A DNA stretch of 64,000 nt from Acidipropionibacterium timonense (GCF_900605005.1 NZ_LR027558.1:1835334-1899333), one strand, 5' to 3'; shown: positions 17,501-25,684, counted from the stretch's first letter. Numbers and translations are program-made. Notes: generated by a model not told the origin, from the sequence alone.

Positions 17501-17603
17501 CGGGCCGGTCGGGGTGAGCTCCTGCGGCCCGCAGCCGATGCTCGAGCACCGGCTCTACGCCCATCCGGTCGACCTGTCGTTGACCTTCACCCCGTTGTCC
17601 TGA
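14505..17603 (+). CDS. lacZ: beta-galactosidase, GH2 family
   Basis: This 1032-aa cytosolic enzyme hydrolyses lactose and other beta-galactosides. Domains in order: sugar-binding jelly roll (about 50-220), an Ig-like domain with an unusual Ser/Thr/Pro insertion (about 245-305), the catalytic TIM barrel (GVNRHEWHPRTGR, SHYPPD, SMGNES with acid/base E464, CEFGHAMGNG with nucleophile E548), a second Ig-like domain, and the C-terminal Bgal_small_N domain starting near GFEVGAARFDRCGQL. Length matches E. coli LacZ (1024). There is no lactose permease or regulator beside it. Two copies of the paired inverted-arm element lie in frame inside the gene (residues about 279-302 and 708-730). It separates two blocks that are closer in mycobacteria, so it is probably an accessory insertion. 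Confidence 0.95.
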   Translation: MPDVALTDPDLTNLQPWSGPVPPRAHLTSDAPVLDLSGVWQFRWVRGLHEATEGFQEPHFDPSGFDEIEVPSCWQMVDPGGEAPYGQPAYLNVTFPIALPRPDEPVSVPTENPTGEYRRTFDLPEGFLDDGVERVLLRFEGVDSFARVWVNGVELGWTKGSRLTSEFDATSALHPGTNLLAVRVSQWSDATFLEDQDMWWVSGIFRRVSLLARPVGGIDDLFVHADYDEKTGAGTLRVDLTSSPSADIHLTDSSPIGTSPTGTDAADVPATGTAADHRPQCGTIRIPELGIEAPTDEICHIASVEPWTAESPRLYDATVSTPAETVSLRIGFRTVRVEDGVISVNGDKIVLRGVNRHEWHPRTGRTLDEATMRADLDLMKSHNINAVRTSHYPPDARFLDLCDEYGVWVLLENDLETHGFEVEGWAGNPLGDPRWYDCLDNRIRRTVERDKNHPCIIGWSMGNESFTGGGVRRMNDWVKDRDPDRFTHYEGDKEHAIADVWSEMYPAVERVRAIRDRDPLPDSLVHVGEPGPFPQVGRERGIPFLMCEFGHAMGNGPGELSDYLAVGFDPDRTGDRMHGGFIWEWIDQGIEVDRDGQRYFAYGGDFGEPLHDGNFICDGLLLPDRTPSPGLVEYAAQIAPARLGGRVEGDGVLVEVTNRRDITCLGDLRFRWELGGTGSDLEVPRLEPGDTASVRIPLTDLADGLEDAMWLHLVAEAAIDRPGVPAGHIAARGEVDLSPLRGTATEVQAVATTHPPRRVRSGFEVGAARFDRCGQLTALGDITIGSPVIDLYRAPIDNDSSPLAAFGILDPQHRAGLHRMVTQPVEVELVDDTLVVRTRTWAAAASRRMDATWRWTDRDGGAHLDLHVEPVGRWDLMLPRIGVTMSLPTDLRSVRWLGLGPGESYRDSSAGVWHDWFDADVSELQTPYVRPQENGARMDLSVLELRGEQGLRIDAERTADGSLPGFAYRPWTSAAMAAARHTVDLVPDDVLWLTLDLAGGPVGVSSCGPQPMLEHRLYAHPVDLSLTFTPLS
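15341..15409. repeat. paired inverted-arm element, copy 1 (inside lacZ)
   Basis: GCAATGTGGC at 15341-15350 and GCCACATTGC at 15400-15409 are perfect inverted arms with a 49-bp spacer. They encode QCGT and CHIA in the lacZ frame, within a low-complexity insertion of the protein. Confidence 0.9.
16626..16693. repeat. paired inverted-arm element, copy 2 (inside lacZ)
   Basis: GCAATGTGGC at 16626-16635 and GCCACATTGC at 16684-16693, 48-bp spacer. The arms encode AMWL and GHIA in the second Ig-like domain. The spacer is unrelated to that of copy 1. Confidence 0.9.
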
Positions 17604-17659
17604 CCGGGCCACGACGCGGTCGCGGCGGTCGCAGCATCCCCGTTGCGACCGCGGTGACC

Positions 17660-17727
17660 GCAATGTGGCACGAGCGTGACGCGGACAGCGCCATCGAGGT
17701 CCGCGCGGCCGTCCTGTGCCACATTGC
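17660..17727. repeat. paired inverted-arm element, copy 3 (lacZ-purE)
   Basis: GCAATGTGGC at 17660-17669 and GCCACATTGC at 17718-17727, 48-bp spacer, extended outward by TGACC on the left and AGTCA on the right. It starts 57 bp after the lacZ stop in the convergent lacZ/purE gap and abuts the 26-bp tandem repeats. Confidence 0.9.
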
Positions 17728-17728
17728 A

Positions 17729-17910
17729 GTCAGCGTGGGCTGGCGCCCGGGGCAGTCAGCGTGGGCTGGCGCCCGGGGCAGTCATCGTGGGCTGACGCCC
17801 GGGGCAGTCATCGTGGGATGACGCCCGGGGCGGCCATGGTGGGCTGGCGCCCCGAGTGGTCGCGGTGGGCTGGCGCCCGGGGCAGTCCTGGTCGGCTCAA
17901 GCCCGACTCG
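17729..17910. repeat. 26-bp tandem repeat, seven units
   Basis: The seven units start at 17729, 17755, 17781, 17807, 17833, 17859 and 17885; the last is degenerate. The core is GTGGGCTGGCGCCCGGGGCA. Each unit contains GGGC-TGGC-GCCC, a small hairpin. With copy 3 of the inverted-arm element, these repeats fill most of the 324-bp gap between the convergent lacZ and purE genes. No gene was seen there; an array of stem-loops could act as a two-way transcription barrier. Confidence 0.92.
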
Positions 17911-17927
17911 GCTCACCCCAGGGGCGA

Positions 17928-18545
17928 TCAGACGCGCGAGTGCTCCCGGACGACGGCCCCCTTCGCCGTCGCACGGTCACGCAGCTGGGCCTGGTAGTCG
18001 AGCATCCTCCCGGTGAGGTCGGCGTCCCCCGAGGCCAGGATGCGCACGGCGAGCAGTCCGGCGTTCTTCGCGTTGCCGACCCCGACCGTGGCGACCGGAA
18101 CCCCGCCGGGCATCTGGACGATGGACAGCAACGAGTCCATCCCGTCCAGGTGGGCCAGCGGCACGGGCACCCCGATGACCGGCAGCGGGGTGAGGGCCGC
18201 GAGCATCCCGGGCAGGTGGGCCGCCCCACCGGCCCCGGCGATGATGACCTCGATCCCCCGTTCGTGGGCGGCCCGCCCGAAGGCGACCATTTCCTCGGGC
18301 ATCCGGTGGGCCGAGACGACGTCGGCCTCGAAGGGCACGCCGAACTCGGTGAGCACCTCGGCGGCGGGCTGCATCGTCGGCCAGTCCGAGTCGGACCCCA
18401 TGACGATGGAGACCCTCGCCCCGACCTCGGGCCGGCCGGCCGACCGGCGTGCCCTCCCGCTCGCAGCCTTCCCGCGCCGGGGCGAGCCCGACCGCGAGGT
18501 CCTCGTCTGGGTCTCGGCGTCCTTCGTCGTGTCCTTGTCAGGCAT
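17928..18545 (-). CDS. purE: N5-carboxyaminoimidazole ribonucleotide mutase
   Basis: This 205-aa enzyme converts N5-CAIR (made by PurK) to CAIR in purine synthesis. The catalytic core begins at about residue 45 with [15 protein letters not shown], followed by [30 protein letters not shown] and [22 protein letters not shown]. The first 40 residues are a charged Ser/Arg/Thr-rich extension absent from E. coli PurE (169 aa). ATG 18545 is chosen because it overlaps the purK stop by 8 bp; a start at 18575 is open but would overlap purK more. It is the last gene of the MFS-purK-purE operon. Confidence 0.93.
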   Translation of the reverse strand: MPDKDTTKDAETQTRTSRSGSPRRGKAASGRARRSAGRPEVGARVSIVMGSDSDWPTMQPAAEVLTEFGVPFEADVVSAHRMPEEMVAFGRAAHERGIEVIIAGAGGAAHLPGMLAALTPLPVIGVPVPLAHLDGMDSLLSIVQMPGGVPVATVGVGNAKNAGLLAVRILASGDADLTGRMLDYQAQLRDRATAKGAVVREHSRV

Positions 18546-19710
18546 CGTGGTCTCCCATGAGGTATCCGGCGGCATGTCGGGCGCGTCGGGCGACCTGCTC
18601 GACGTCGTCCCCCAGGCAGGTCACGTGACCCACCTTGCGACCGGGCCGCACCTGCTTGCCGTAGAGCTCGACGCGCAGGCCCGGGTCCCGGGCGAAGCAG
18701 TGTTGCAGGGCCCCGGTGAGGTCGGTCTCCGACCCTCCCAGGACGTTGGCCATGACGACGACCGGCGCGGTGAGCGAGGGGTCGCCCAGCGGAAGGTCGA
18801 GAACCGCCCGCAGATGGTTCTCGAACTGACTCGTCGAGGCCCCGTCGATGGTCCAGTGGCCGGTGTTGTGCGGCCTCATCGCCAGCTCGTTGACGACGAC
18901 CGACCCGTCGGCACGCTCCATGAGCTCGACGGCCAGCACCCCGACGACGCCGAGCCGACCGGCGATGTCCAGGGCCATGGCCTGAATCTGCGTCTGCCGC
19001 TCCTCGGACATCCCCGGGGCCGGGGTGATCGTCTCGACGCAGATCCCGTCACGCTGGATCGACTCGCTCACCGGGTAGGCGACGCCCTGGCCGGATGGCG
19101 AGCGCACGACGAGGGCGGACAGCTCACGGGTGAAGTCGACGTACTCCTCGGCGAGGATGCGGATCGGCTGGCTGCCGTCGGCCAGCCCACCCATGGCCTC
19201 GAAGGGCTCGGCGACCTCGTCGGGTCCGTCGACCTTCCACACCCCCTTGCCGTCGTACCCGCCGCGAGAGGTCTTGGCGATGACCGGCCAGCCGTGGTCG
19301 CGCGCGAAGAGGACGAGGTGTTCGGGGCTGGCGCACACCTGCCACGCGGGGTTGGGGAACCCCTCGCGAGCCATGAACTCACGCATGACGACCTTGTCCT
19401 GGGCGTGAACCTGGGCCTCGGCTCCCGGGCGCACCGCGACCCCGAGGTCCTCGATCTGCCGCACCAGGTCAGTGGGTACGTGCTCGTGGTCGAAGGTGAC
19501 GGCGTCGCACCCGCGGGCGAACCGCAGGACGGCGTCGTGGTCGAGGTGCGACCCGATGACGACGTCGTTCATGACCTGGGCGGCTGACTCATCGGGTGCG
19601 GTGGCCAGCAGTCGGGTGTGGATCCCCAGCCCGATGGAGGCCTGGTGCATCATGCGGGCCAGCTGCCCGCCGCCGATGATTCCGATCGTGTACGACGTCA
19701 CCCGACTCAT
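18538..19710 (-). CDS. purK: 5-(carboxyamino)imidazole ribonucleotide synthase
   Basis: This 390-aa ATP-grasp enzyme carboxylates AIR with bicarbonate and ATP to N5-CAIR. It has [14 protein letters not shown] at the N terminus, [21 protein letters not shown] (ATP-grasp loop), [22 protein letters not shown] and [32 protein letters not shown], the family signature. The ATG overlaps the preceding MFS stop (ATGA) and the end overlaps purE by 8 bp. Synteny with Rv3276c-Rv3275c is kept. Confidence 0.95.
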   Translation of the reverse strand: MSRVTSYTIGIIGGGQLARMMHQASIGLGIHTRLLATAPDESAAQVMNDVVIGSHLDHDAVLRFARGCDAVTFDHEHVPTDLVRQIEDLGVAVRPGAEAQVHAQDKVVMREFMAREGFPNPAWQVCASPEHLVLFARDHGWPVIAKTSRGGYDGKGVWKVDGPDEVAEPFEAMGGLADGSQPIRILAEEYVDFTRELSALVVRSPSGQGVAYPVSESIQRDGICVETITPAPGMSEERQTQIQAMALDIAGRLGVVGVLAVELMERADGSVVVNELAMRPHNTGHWTIDGASTSQFENHLRAVLDLPLGDPSLTAPVVVMANVLGGSETDLTGALQHCFARDPGLRVELYGKQVRPGRKVGHVTCLGDDVEQVARRARHAAGYLMGDHDA

Positions 19711-20942
19711 CGTAGTGGCCGGGGCGCCCGTGCCACGGTGACGAGCAGGATCAGGGCCACGGACGCGCAGCTGACCATGACGATGCCCATGGACACGGCG
19801 TGGTCGGCCCCGATCCCGACGAGCGGTGACACGAGCCCGGCCATGGCGAACTGGGTCGCACCCATGACCCCCGACCCGGCCCCGGCGACGTCGCGGACCT
19901 CCTCGGCGCCCAGTGCGGTGGCGTTGCCGGAGGCCAGTCCGAAGCAGGTGACGACGACGGCGAGCATGGGCAGGACGACGGCCAGGGACGGGCGCAGCAG
20001 CGCGGACGCCAGCAGCACCGCGGCGGCAGCGACCATGACGACGAGGCTGAGCAGGAGGATGCGACGGGGCGAGAACCGCTCGACCAACCGCATGTTGACC
20101 ATCGAGGCCACGGCGATGAGGCCGGAGTTGCAGGCGAAGACGACCGCGTACACCCCCGACGACAGCCCGAACTGCCCCTCGAGGACGTACGGCGAGGCCG
20201 AGATGTACGAGAAGAGCACCCTGAAGGTGGCCGCGAAGACGGCGGTGAGCCCGACGAAGGCACGACGTCGGCAGGCCGTGACGATTCCGCGCCACAGGGC
20301 CCTCATGCCGCCGCCGGAGCGGGCGTGTGTCGGCAGGGTCTCGGGGACGACGACGATCGCCGCGACGAGCATGGCCAGGTTGAAGACCGACAGGACGACG
20401 AAGATCCCCCGCCACCCGATCGCCGGGCCGAGCAGGCCACCGAGCACCGAGGCGAGGATCGGACAGACGCCCTGGATCGCCATCATGAGTGAGAAGGCGC
20501 GAGCTGCGGCCCGGCCCGACTCGCGATCGGAGATGACGGCTCGCGAGCACACGACCCCGACGCCGCCCGCCGCCCCCATGACCAGCCGCACCGCGATGAG
20601 CGCCCACACCGAGCTCACCAGGGCAGCCGTCACCGATGACGCCAGGAAGGCCGCCGCCCCGACGATGAGCACCGGACGGCGTCCCCGGGCGTCGGAGACC
20701 GGTCCCACGAGCAGCTGTCCCACCCCCATGCCGATGAGGAAGGCGGTGAGGGTGAGCTGGGTCATCGACGCCGTCGTGTGCAGATCGGCGGTGAGCTGGA
20801 CGAAGGTCGGCAGGTGCATGTCGGTGCCCAGGGGCCCGGCCGCAGAGAGCAGGGCCAGGGCGACGAGCAGTCCGGTGCCGATTCCGCGGCCTCCCGTCGT
20901 CGTCCCGACATCGCGGGTTCCCGGGTCGATCTCCTCGCTCAT
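19707..20942 (-). CDS. MFS drug exporter, Bcr/CflA-like
   Basis: This 411-aa protein has twelve predicted membrane segments and the Bcr/CflA pattern: LLSAAGPLGTDMHLPTFVQL in segment 1, the motif A loop GPVSDARGRRPVL after segment 2, and SRAVISDRESGR in the region of motif C and the 4-5 loop. It is a proton-driven exporter of unknown substrate. ATG 20942 is chosen for the AGGAAGG site before it; the open frame continues upstream to 20978. It overlaps purK by 4 bp, an odd partner for purine genes; a purine-analogue exporter is possible but not shown. Confidence 0.85.
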   Translation of the reverse strand: MSEEIDPGTRDVGTTTGGRGIGTGLLVALALLSAAGPLGTDMHLPTFVQLTADLHTTASMTQLTLTAFLIGMGVGQLLVGPVSDARGRRPVLIVGAAAFLASSVTAALVSSVWALIAVRLVMGAAGGVGVVCSRAVISDRESGRAAARAFSLMMAIQGVCPILASVLGGLLGPAIGWRGIFVVLSVFNLAMLVAAIVVVPETLPTHARSGGGMRALWRGIVTACRRRAFVGLTAVFAATFRVLFSYISASPYVLEGQFGLSSGVYAVVFACNSGLIAVASMVNMRLVERFSPRRILLLSLVVMVAAAAVLLASALLRPSLAVVLPMLAVVVTCFGLASGNATALGAEEVRDVAGAGSGVMGATQFAMAGLVSPLVGIGADHAVSMGIVMVSCASVALILLVTVARAPRPLR

Positions 20943-21025
20943 GTCCACCTTCCTCGCACCACGGTGGCGCCGGCTCATGCTACGTCTGCTACGTCGCCGA
21001 CAGCGGGCGTTGTCCCGGCGTCTGG

Positions 21026-21031
21026 AACACT
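21026..21031 (+). promoter_or_regulatory. -10 element, leaderless start of the PH-domain gene
   Basis: AACACT, then 7 nt, then ATG 21039. Only the A at position 2 and T at position 6 match the consensus, so support is modest. Confidence 0.35.
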
Positions 21032-21038
21032 GGGATCC

Positions 21039-21539
21039 ATGGGGTTGTCGAAGTCACTGCTTGGCGCCGAGGAGCACGAGCTCGTCCACACCCGCACCCA
21101 CGGCAAGGCGCTCGTCGTGCCGGTGCTCGTCCTGCTCGTCACGGTTGCGGCGGCCGGTGTCGCCCTGGGGTTCATGCCTCCGCGATGGTCTCCGGCCGGG
21201 GTGTGGGCGGTCGTCGTCGTGGCCGTGGCCCTCGTCCTGTTCGGGACGGTCCTGCCGTGGCTGCGCTGGTTGACGACGACCTACACCATCACCGATCGCC
21301 GGATCATCACCCGTCGCGGCATCATCACGCGCCGCGGGCACGACCTGCCGCTGTCGCGGATCAACGACGTCACGTACGAGCGTGACCTGCTCGACCGGAT
21401 GCTCGGCTGCGGCACCCTCGTCCTCACGACGGCGGCCGAGGACCCGGTCACCCTGCCCGACATCCCGCGGGTGGAGCAGGTGCACCTGCTCATGACCGAG
21501 GTGCTCTTCGGGGCGGAGACGGGACGACACGAGGACTGA
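21039..21539 (+). CDS. PH-domain (bPH2/DUF304) membrane protein
   Basis: This 166-aa protein has two adjacent membrane segments (about residues 24-45 and 52-75) followed by a bacterial pleckstrin-homology-like domain: TTYTITDRRIITRRGIITRRGHDLPLSRINDVTYERDLLDRMLGCGTLVL. It is the counterpart of Rv3278c, which lies next to birA in mycobacteria. Function is unknown. Here birA lies 5.7 kb away, and the bacteriocin locus, peptidase E and a glutamine-synthetase-like gene fill the gap. Confidence 0.82.
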   Translation: MGLSKSLLGAEEHELVHTRTHGKALVVPVLVLLVTVAAAGVALGFMPPRWSPAGVWAVVVVAVALVLFGTVLPWLRWLTTTYTITDRRIITRRGIITRRGHDLPLSRINDVTYERDLLDRMLGCGTLVLTTAAEDPVTLPDIPRVEQVHLLMTEVLFGAETGRHED

Positions 21540-21599
21540 CGGCGCCATCACCGCCACATCATCCTGACGGACGTGGGGCCCAAGGCACCCACCACCAGG

Positions 21600-21740
21600 A
21601 ATGGTGAATATCGCGTAACTTTTGGGTGAACATTGTCCGAAGCACCTTGCCCCCAATGCATCCTATGCTTGAAAATCATCTTGCGGCCGCCCCGAGTAGT
21701 TCTTGACCACTGTCCAGAGAAGGAAAGAGGGAGAGACACC
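21600..21740 (+). promoter_or_regulatory. A/T-rich promoter and ribosome-binding region of the bacteriocin gene
   Basis: This stretch is clearly A/T-richer than its surroundings. Candidate -10 hexamers are TAACTT (21616-21621) and TATGCT (21664-21669), without a clear -35. A long purine-rich ribosome-binding site (AGAAGGAAAGAGGGAGAG) ends 5 nt before ATG 21741, unusually strong for this window. Confidence 0.45.
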
Positions 21741-22058
21741 ATGACCTTCAAGAGAATAACAGTCTCCACCGTCGCCGGAATCTCCTTGGTTCTGTGCACC
21801 TCAATGACCGCATTCGCGGACACAACCGCCGCAGGAGGTGGCCTGTGGAGCTATGGGACGACAGCCGGCGGCACACAAGTCTATTCGAATTACCTCCACC
21901 CGCTGAGATACCATCATTCGAGCACCGTCAACTATTGGGGCGAATCCTCCTGCCATGAGGCGACTCGAACACATTGGTCGCGTGACTCTCAGCGTGCCGA
22001 CCCGGCCGCCGGCCACACCGACAACGCCTATTGGGGTCTGGACCACTGCGGGTCCTGA
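21741..22058 (+). CDS. lactococcin 972 family bacteriocin precursor
   Basis: This 105-aa precursor has a Sec signal peptide (MTFKR, a hydrophobic core, cleavage expected after AFA at residue 26), giving a mature peptide of about 79 aa. The mature part has the family pattern: GGGLWSYGTT near its start, VYSNYLH, HHSSTVN, and NAYWGLDH at the end. Lactococcin 972 binds lipid II and blocks septum formation. This one differs in having two cysteines (SSCHE and DHCGS), which could form a disulfide. It is followed by the membrane protein and ABC ATPase typical of the family. A/T-rich codons (aga, ata, ttg) and the A/T-rich leader suggest transfer. Activity is inferred. Confidence 0.88.
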   Translation: MTFKRITVSTVAGISLVLCTSMTAFADTTAAGGGLWSYGTTAGGTQVYSNYLHPLRYHHSSTVNYWGESSCHEATRTHWSRDSQRADPAAGHTDNAYWGLDHCGS

Positions 22059-22184
22059 CTGCCGCACGGCGACCCACCACCCGCTGTTCACTTCGTGGAT
22101 CGCTGAAGATCGATCATTGAGGCGCGTAGGCCGCTGACCACCACCCGCGGACGAAGCTACCTCACGACTCAGGGAGAGGCACCC

Positions 22185-24194
22185 ATGACCCGCCGACTCG
22201 CAGCATTGATGCTAGCTCTGACGTGGGTCGTGGGTGCGCTCCTGTCGTGGCAGGTCCTCGCCGAGACGACGCGATCCGACCCACTCACTGCGACGGTTCA
22301 CGTGCGGGTCGGCGGGTGGAGCGGAGCGGATCCGGCAAGGCTGTACGACGACCTCGACACCTGGGCACGCGCCCACCACGCGACGATCGCCCGCGTCACC
22401 CCCGACATGTCACGGGGCCGGCGCGGCGGACGAGACCTCTATCTGAGTGCGCATGACCCGTCAGCACCGATCCTTCCCGGCTCCCGATACCAATTTGCCC
22501 ACACACTCCCGACCCGCATCAAACCACTCTCCGAAGCTGCCCTGCTCGGCCCCAATGGCGAGTGGGTGCTCTTCGGACATGCCGATGAACGCTCACTGTG
22601 TCAGTTCTTCGCCGACCACGGGGCGCGGACCCTCGTCACTCACCTCGACCCCGCACCGGTACTCACGCCATACTCCACGGGCGCCCGCGCCGTGAACGTC
22701 ACGGCCATTCTCGTCGTCATGTCAACCGCGATCGCCGTCACCGTCCTGAATTCGCGTCGTCAGGGAGTGCAACGATTGCACGGCTGGTCGACCTCGTCGA
22801 TCCTGTGGTCCCAGGTGAGGCCGGCCATGGTGACCTGGGCGGCGAGCGGGGTCCTCAGCCTCAGCGCCACGATGACGTGGCTGGCTCTGGTGCACTCGGG
22901 TGGCGCAACACGGTTCGCGGTGCAGACCACCGTCTTCGCCACGATTCTCCTCACGGCTGGACTGGCGACGCACCTCATCACCCTTGCCCTCATCAGCGGC
23001 ACCCGCATTCTCGACGTGCTCAAGGGTCGACTCCCTGCCGGGTACATCGTCACAGCCTCCTATGTCATGCGATGCCTGGCAGTTGCCACGGCCCTGGCCT
23101 TGGGGTCGCAGGTCATCGTGCTCAGCCTGGACGTGCAGCACCTGGACGAGAGCCAGGCGCCATTGCAGTCGCTGGGGAAGGCATCGGTCATCACCTTCGG
23201 CAATGCCTTCGACCAAGCCAGTCTGGAATCAGCACTTCATCACCAGGACGAGTGGATGAAGCACCTCGACCAGCTCGGCCTGCTCCTCGTGGCTCATCGG
23301 GACGACCAGCAGATCCTGCCCGGGCACCCCATCGTCGTCGTCAACACCACCTATCTTCGTCGGTACCCGCTTCCGGGCCACGAAGTGCCCGCCGGGGGCG
23401 TCATCGTCGCCCTGCCAGCCGCCCTGTGGGCCGACCGGGCCGCCATCACCTCGACCGTCATCTCCGGGCTCGATCATCTCCTGCCCCCATCGGGCACGCC
23501 ACGCCCGCTCGAGGTGCCCGATGGGCGCACCGTCTTCACACTCAGCCCGCCGCCGACCACCTCCTCGTCCGATGTGTCCTCCGCCATGATCCGGGACGCC
23601 GTCGTCGTCGCCGTCCCCAACGGAACCCTCGGAAGCTACGCCAGCCTTCGTCGTCAAGAAGCCCTGGTCACCGACCCGGATGCAGCCCGACGTGACCTCG
23701 CCACCCGCCCGCAGGTGGCCGCCCATGTCCAGAGCATCGTGCCGGCGGCGATCCATGCCCGTGAGCTCGCCGACGAGACACGTGCCGAACGTGACGACAT
23801 CGCCCTGGCCGACGTCGTCGCGTGGGGGGTCGTCGTCATCTCCGGCATCGCTGCGACCTCCACCCACATCGCTCGCCACCGCATGCGCACGTTCGTTCGC
23901 ACCATCAGTGGCTGGCCGATGACCGCGACGCACCGAGGTCTTCTCATCGTCGAGTCGGTGCTCCTCATGGTGATCGTCGGCTGGCTCCCCGTCGTGGCGG
24001 CCGTCAAGGCCCGACATCGTGCCCAGGAACTCGAGATGGCCGGGTTGCCGACCCCGACGGCGTCGACCCCCTTGGTGAGCGGTCTCGACCTCATCCCGGT
24101 GCTGGCTCTCGTCCTCCTCACGACCGGTGGGTTCGCGCTCACCCTCGCCATTGTCCATCGCTCCGCCATTCGTACCGCACACCGAGGGATGTGA
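22185..24194 (+). CDS. bacteriocin-associated integral membrane protein (immunity/export)
   Basis: This 669-aa protein matches the family found only with lactococcin-972-like peptides (bacteriocin-associated integral membrane protein). Layout: N-terminal membrane segment (about 5-27), extracytoplasmic domain of about 150 residues, a cluster of three or four membrane segments (about 170-310), a second large extracytoplasmic domain (about 320-540), and segments near 545-565, 590-610 and 635-660. It resembles a FtsX-like permease that would pair with the following ATPase to export the peptide or protect the producer. ATG 22185 has GGGAGAGG upstream. Its end overlaps an optional GTG start of the ATPase gene. 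Which role it has, transport or immunity, is not settled. Confidence 0.82.
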   Translation: MTRRLAALMLALTWVVGALLSWQVLAETTRSDPLTATVHVRVGGWSGADPARLYDDLDTWARAHHATIARVTPDMSRGRRGGRDLYLSAHDPSAPILPGSRYQFAHTLPTRIKPLSEAALLGPNGEWVLFGHADERSLCQFFADHGARTLVTHLDPAPVLTPYSTGARAVNVTAILVVMSTAIAVTVLNSRRQGVQRLHGWSTSSILWSQVRPAMVTWAASGVLSLSATMTWLALVHSGGATRFAVQTTVFATILLTAGLATHLITLALISGTRILDVLKGRLPAGYIVTASYVMRCLAVATALALGSQVIVLSLDVQHLDESQAPLQSLGKASVITFGNAFDQASLESALHHQDEWMKHLDQLGLLLVAHRDDQQILPGHPIVVVNTTYLRRYPLPGHEVPAGGVIVALPAALWADRAAITSTVISGLDHLLPPSGTPRPLEVPDGRTVFTLSPPPTTSSSDVSSAMIRDAVVVAVPNGTLGSYASLRRQEALVTDPDAARRDLATRPQVAAHVQSIVPAAIHARELADETRAERDDIALADVVAWGVVVISGIAATSTHIARHRMRTFVRTISGWPMTATHRGLLIVESVLLMVIVGWLPVVAAVKARHRAQELEMAGLPTPTASTPLVSGLDLIPVLALVLLTTGGFALTLAIVHRSAIRTAHRGM

Positions 24195-24196
24195 CC

Positions 24197-24847
24197 ATGC
24201 TCGTCATCGACCAGCTCACCAAGTCGTTCGGGCCACGCACCCTGTGGTCGGGCATCGACGCCACCATCGCGGACGGCTCCGTTGTCGGTATCGTCGGCCC
24301 ATCCGGATCGGGCAAGTCGACCTTGCTGGACTGCATCGGGCTCCTGGAGCAACCGACGTCGGGGTCGATACGGTTCGACGACATCTGCCTGACCACGACC
24401 TCGGCGCGACGGCGCCGGGCCCTGCGAGCACGAGTGCTGGGCTACGTCTTCCAGAACTACGCCCTCATGGAGGACGCGACCGTCGCCTCCAACCTCGCCG
24501 TCGCCGCGCCCCATCACGGTCGCGGGCGCGCGGACCGCGCCTTGATCGCCTCGGCCCTGGAGGCGGTCGGGCTACCAGGACGTCAGCGAACACCGGTGTC
24601 GGTCCTGTCGGGCGGAGAACAACAGCGGGTGGCTGTCGCCAGACTCCTCGTCCGCTCCCCGCGACTCATCCTCGCCGACGAACCCACCGGAGCGCTCGAC
24701 CCGAGCAACGGGCAGGTCGTCCTCGATCACCTCACGGCAATGGCGGCGAACGGCGCGACAGTCGTCATCGCCACTCACGACCCATCCGCGCGCGAGAGGT
24801 GTGACGAACTCATCGACCTCGCCCCCGCCCCGCTCACAGCACGGTGA
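24197..24847 (+). CDS. ABC transporter ATP-binding protein of the bacteriocin locus
   Basis: This 216-aa ATPase resembles LolD/MacB-type and putative bacteriocin-export ABC proteins. It has Walker A GPSGSGKS (34-41), a Q-loop in YVFQNYALM, the signature LSGGEQQRVAVARLL, Walker B LILADEPTGALDP, and the H-loop ATHD. It would energise the 669-aa membrane protein. ATG 24197 is preferred because GAGGG lies 9 nt upstream; a GTG at 24191 overlapping the previous stop is possible. Its last 14 bp overlap the end of the convergent peptidase E gene, which suggests the locus boundary cut into existing sequence. Confidence 0.88.
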   Translation: MLVIDQLTKSFGPRTLWSGIDATIADGSVVGIVGPSGSGKSTLLDCIGLLEQPTSGSIRFDDICLTTTSARRRRALRARVLGYVFQNYALMEDATVASNLAVAAPHHGRGRADRALIASALEAVGLPGRQRTPVSVLSGGEQQRVAVARLLVRSPRLILADEPTGALDPSNGQVVLDHLTAMAANGATVVIATHDPSARERCDELIDLAPAPLTAR

Positions 24848-25550
24848 CCGGCAGCTCCTCGCGCAGCACTCCGGACGACGTCGGCTCCATCGACGGGCTG
24901 ACGAAGCTCACGGTCCGGCCGGGTTCCTCGGCGACGGCGTCGACGAAGGTGCCATCGACGAAGTGGGCGGCAGCCCCGTCGTCGGCGGCATAGCCGGCAG
25001 GCAGAACGCCGCCGGACACCGCCTGGGCATAGACCGGGGCTCGCTCAGACTCACCGTCGAAGTGCGGGCAGAAGGACCCGTCGAGCAGGCCGAGCCCGCC
25101 TCGCCAGGCGCGCAACGGGCCGAAGGCATCGGTGACGCAGCCGCTGAACCAGCAGGAAGCCCCCGCCGAGATACCACCGAGGACGACTCCCTCGTCGCGA
25201 GTGGCCATCCGACGCAGCGCGGTGTCGACCCCGTGCATCCGCCACAGGGCCATGAGGTTGACCGTCGACCCGCCACCGACGAGGACCACGTCGGCCTCGG
25301 GGAGCCGGGTGACCGACTCGGCCGCGCCCTGCCACAGGGTGAGCACCATGGTCCGTGCTCCCAGGGCGGAATAGGCGGCGAGGAACCGGTTGACGTAGAC
25401 CGGGTCGTCGGCGGCCGCCGTCGGGGCGAAGCACACCAGCGGCGAGGACTTTCCCGACAGGTCGAGCAGATGGCGGTCGAGGGCCGTCGGCGCGCCATGG
25501 CCCGACATCGAGAATCCGCCGCCGCCCATGGCGAGGATGTGGGTGGTCAT
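24834..25550 (-). CDS. peptidase E-like S51 family protein
   Basis: This 238-aa protein fits peptidase family S51 (dipeptidase E and cyanophycinase relatives): MGGGGFSM near the N terminus, SGKSSPLVCFAPTAAADD, VVLVGGGSTVNLMALW, and the nucleophile elbow GGISAGASCWF (catalytic Ser). The H of FCPHFDGE is the likely active-site histidine. S51 enzymes cleave Asp-Xaa dipeptides or related substrates in the cytosol. A TAAGCT element lies 6 nt before the ATG (leaderless). It is convergent with, and overlaps by 14 bp, the bacteriocin ABC gene. Confidence 0.85.
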   Translation of the reverse strand: MTTHILAMGGGGFSMSGHGAPTALDRHLLDLSGKSSPLVCFAPTAAADDPVYVNRFLAAYSALGARTMVLTLWQGAAESVTRLPEADVVLVGGGSTVNLMALWRMHGVDTALRRMATRDEGVVLGGISAGASCWFSGCVTDAFGPLRAWRGGLGLLDGSFCPHFDGESERAPVYAQAVSGGVLPAGYAADDGAAAHFVDGTFVDAVAEEPGRTVSFVSPSMEPTSSGVLREELPVTVL

Positions 25551-25556
25551 GACCCC

Positions 25557-25562
25557 AGCTTA
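25557..25562 (-). promoter_or_regulatory. -10 element, leaderless start of the peptidase E gene
   Basis: TAAGCT on the minus strand, then GGGGTC, then ATG 25550. Confidence 0.55.
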
Positions 25563-25684
25563 GGGGTCCTGGGCCTCCGGCGGGCCGGGTCGGGGACAGT
25601 CGAGCACCCCGGCCCACCACGCCGCAGGTGCCGGGCACACCGGACGGAGTGGTCCGGGCACGAGCAGCCCGCGACGAACCCGCG

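Noticed and set aside
9068-20963. The 16-bp string CTTCCTCGCACCACGG occurs near 9070 and again near 20950
   Set aside because: One shared 16-mer in 64 kb of biased sequence can arise by chance; there is no extended similarity or symmetry.
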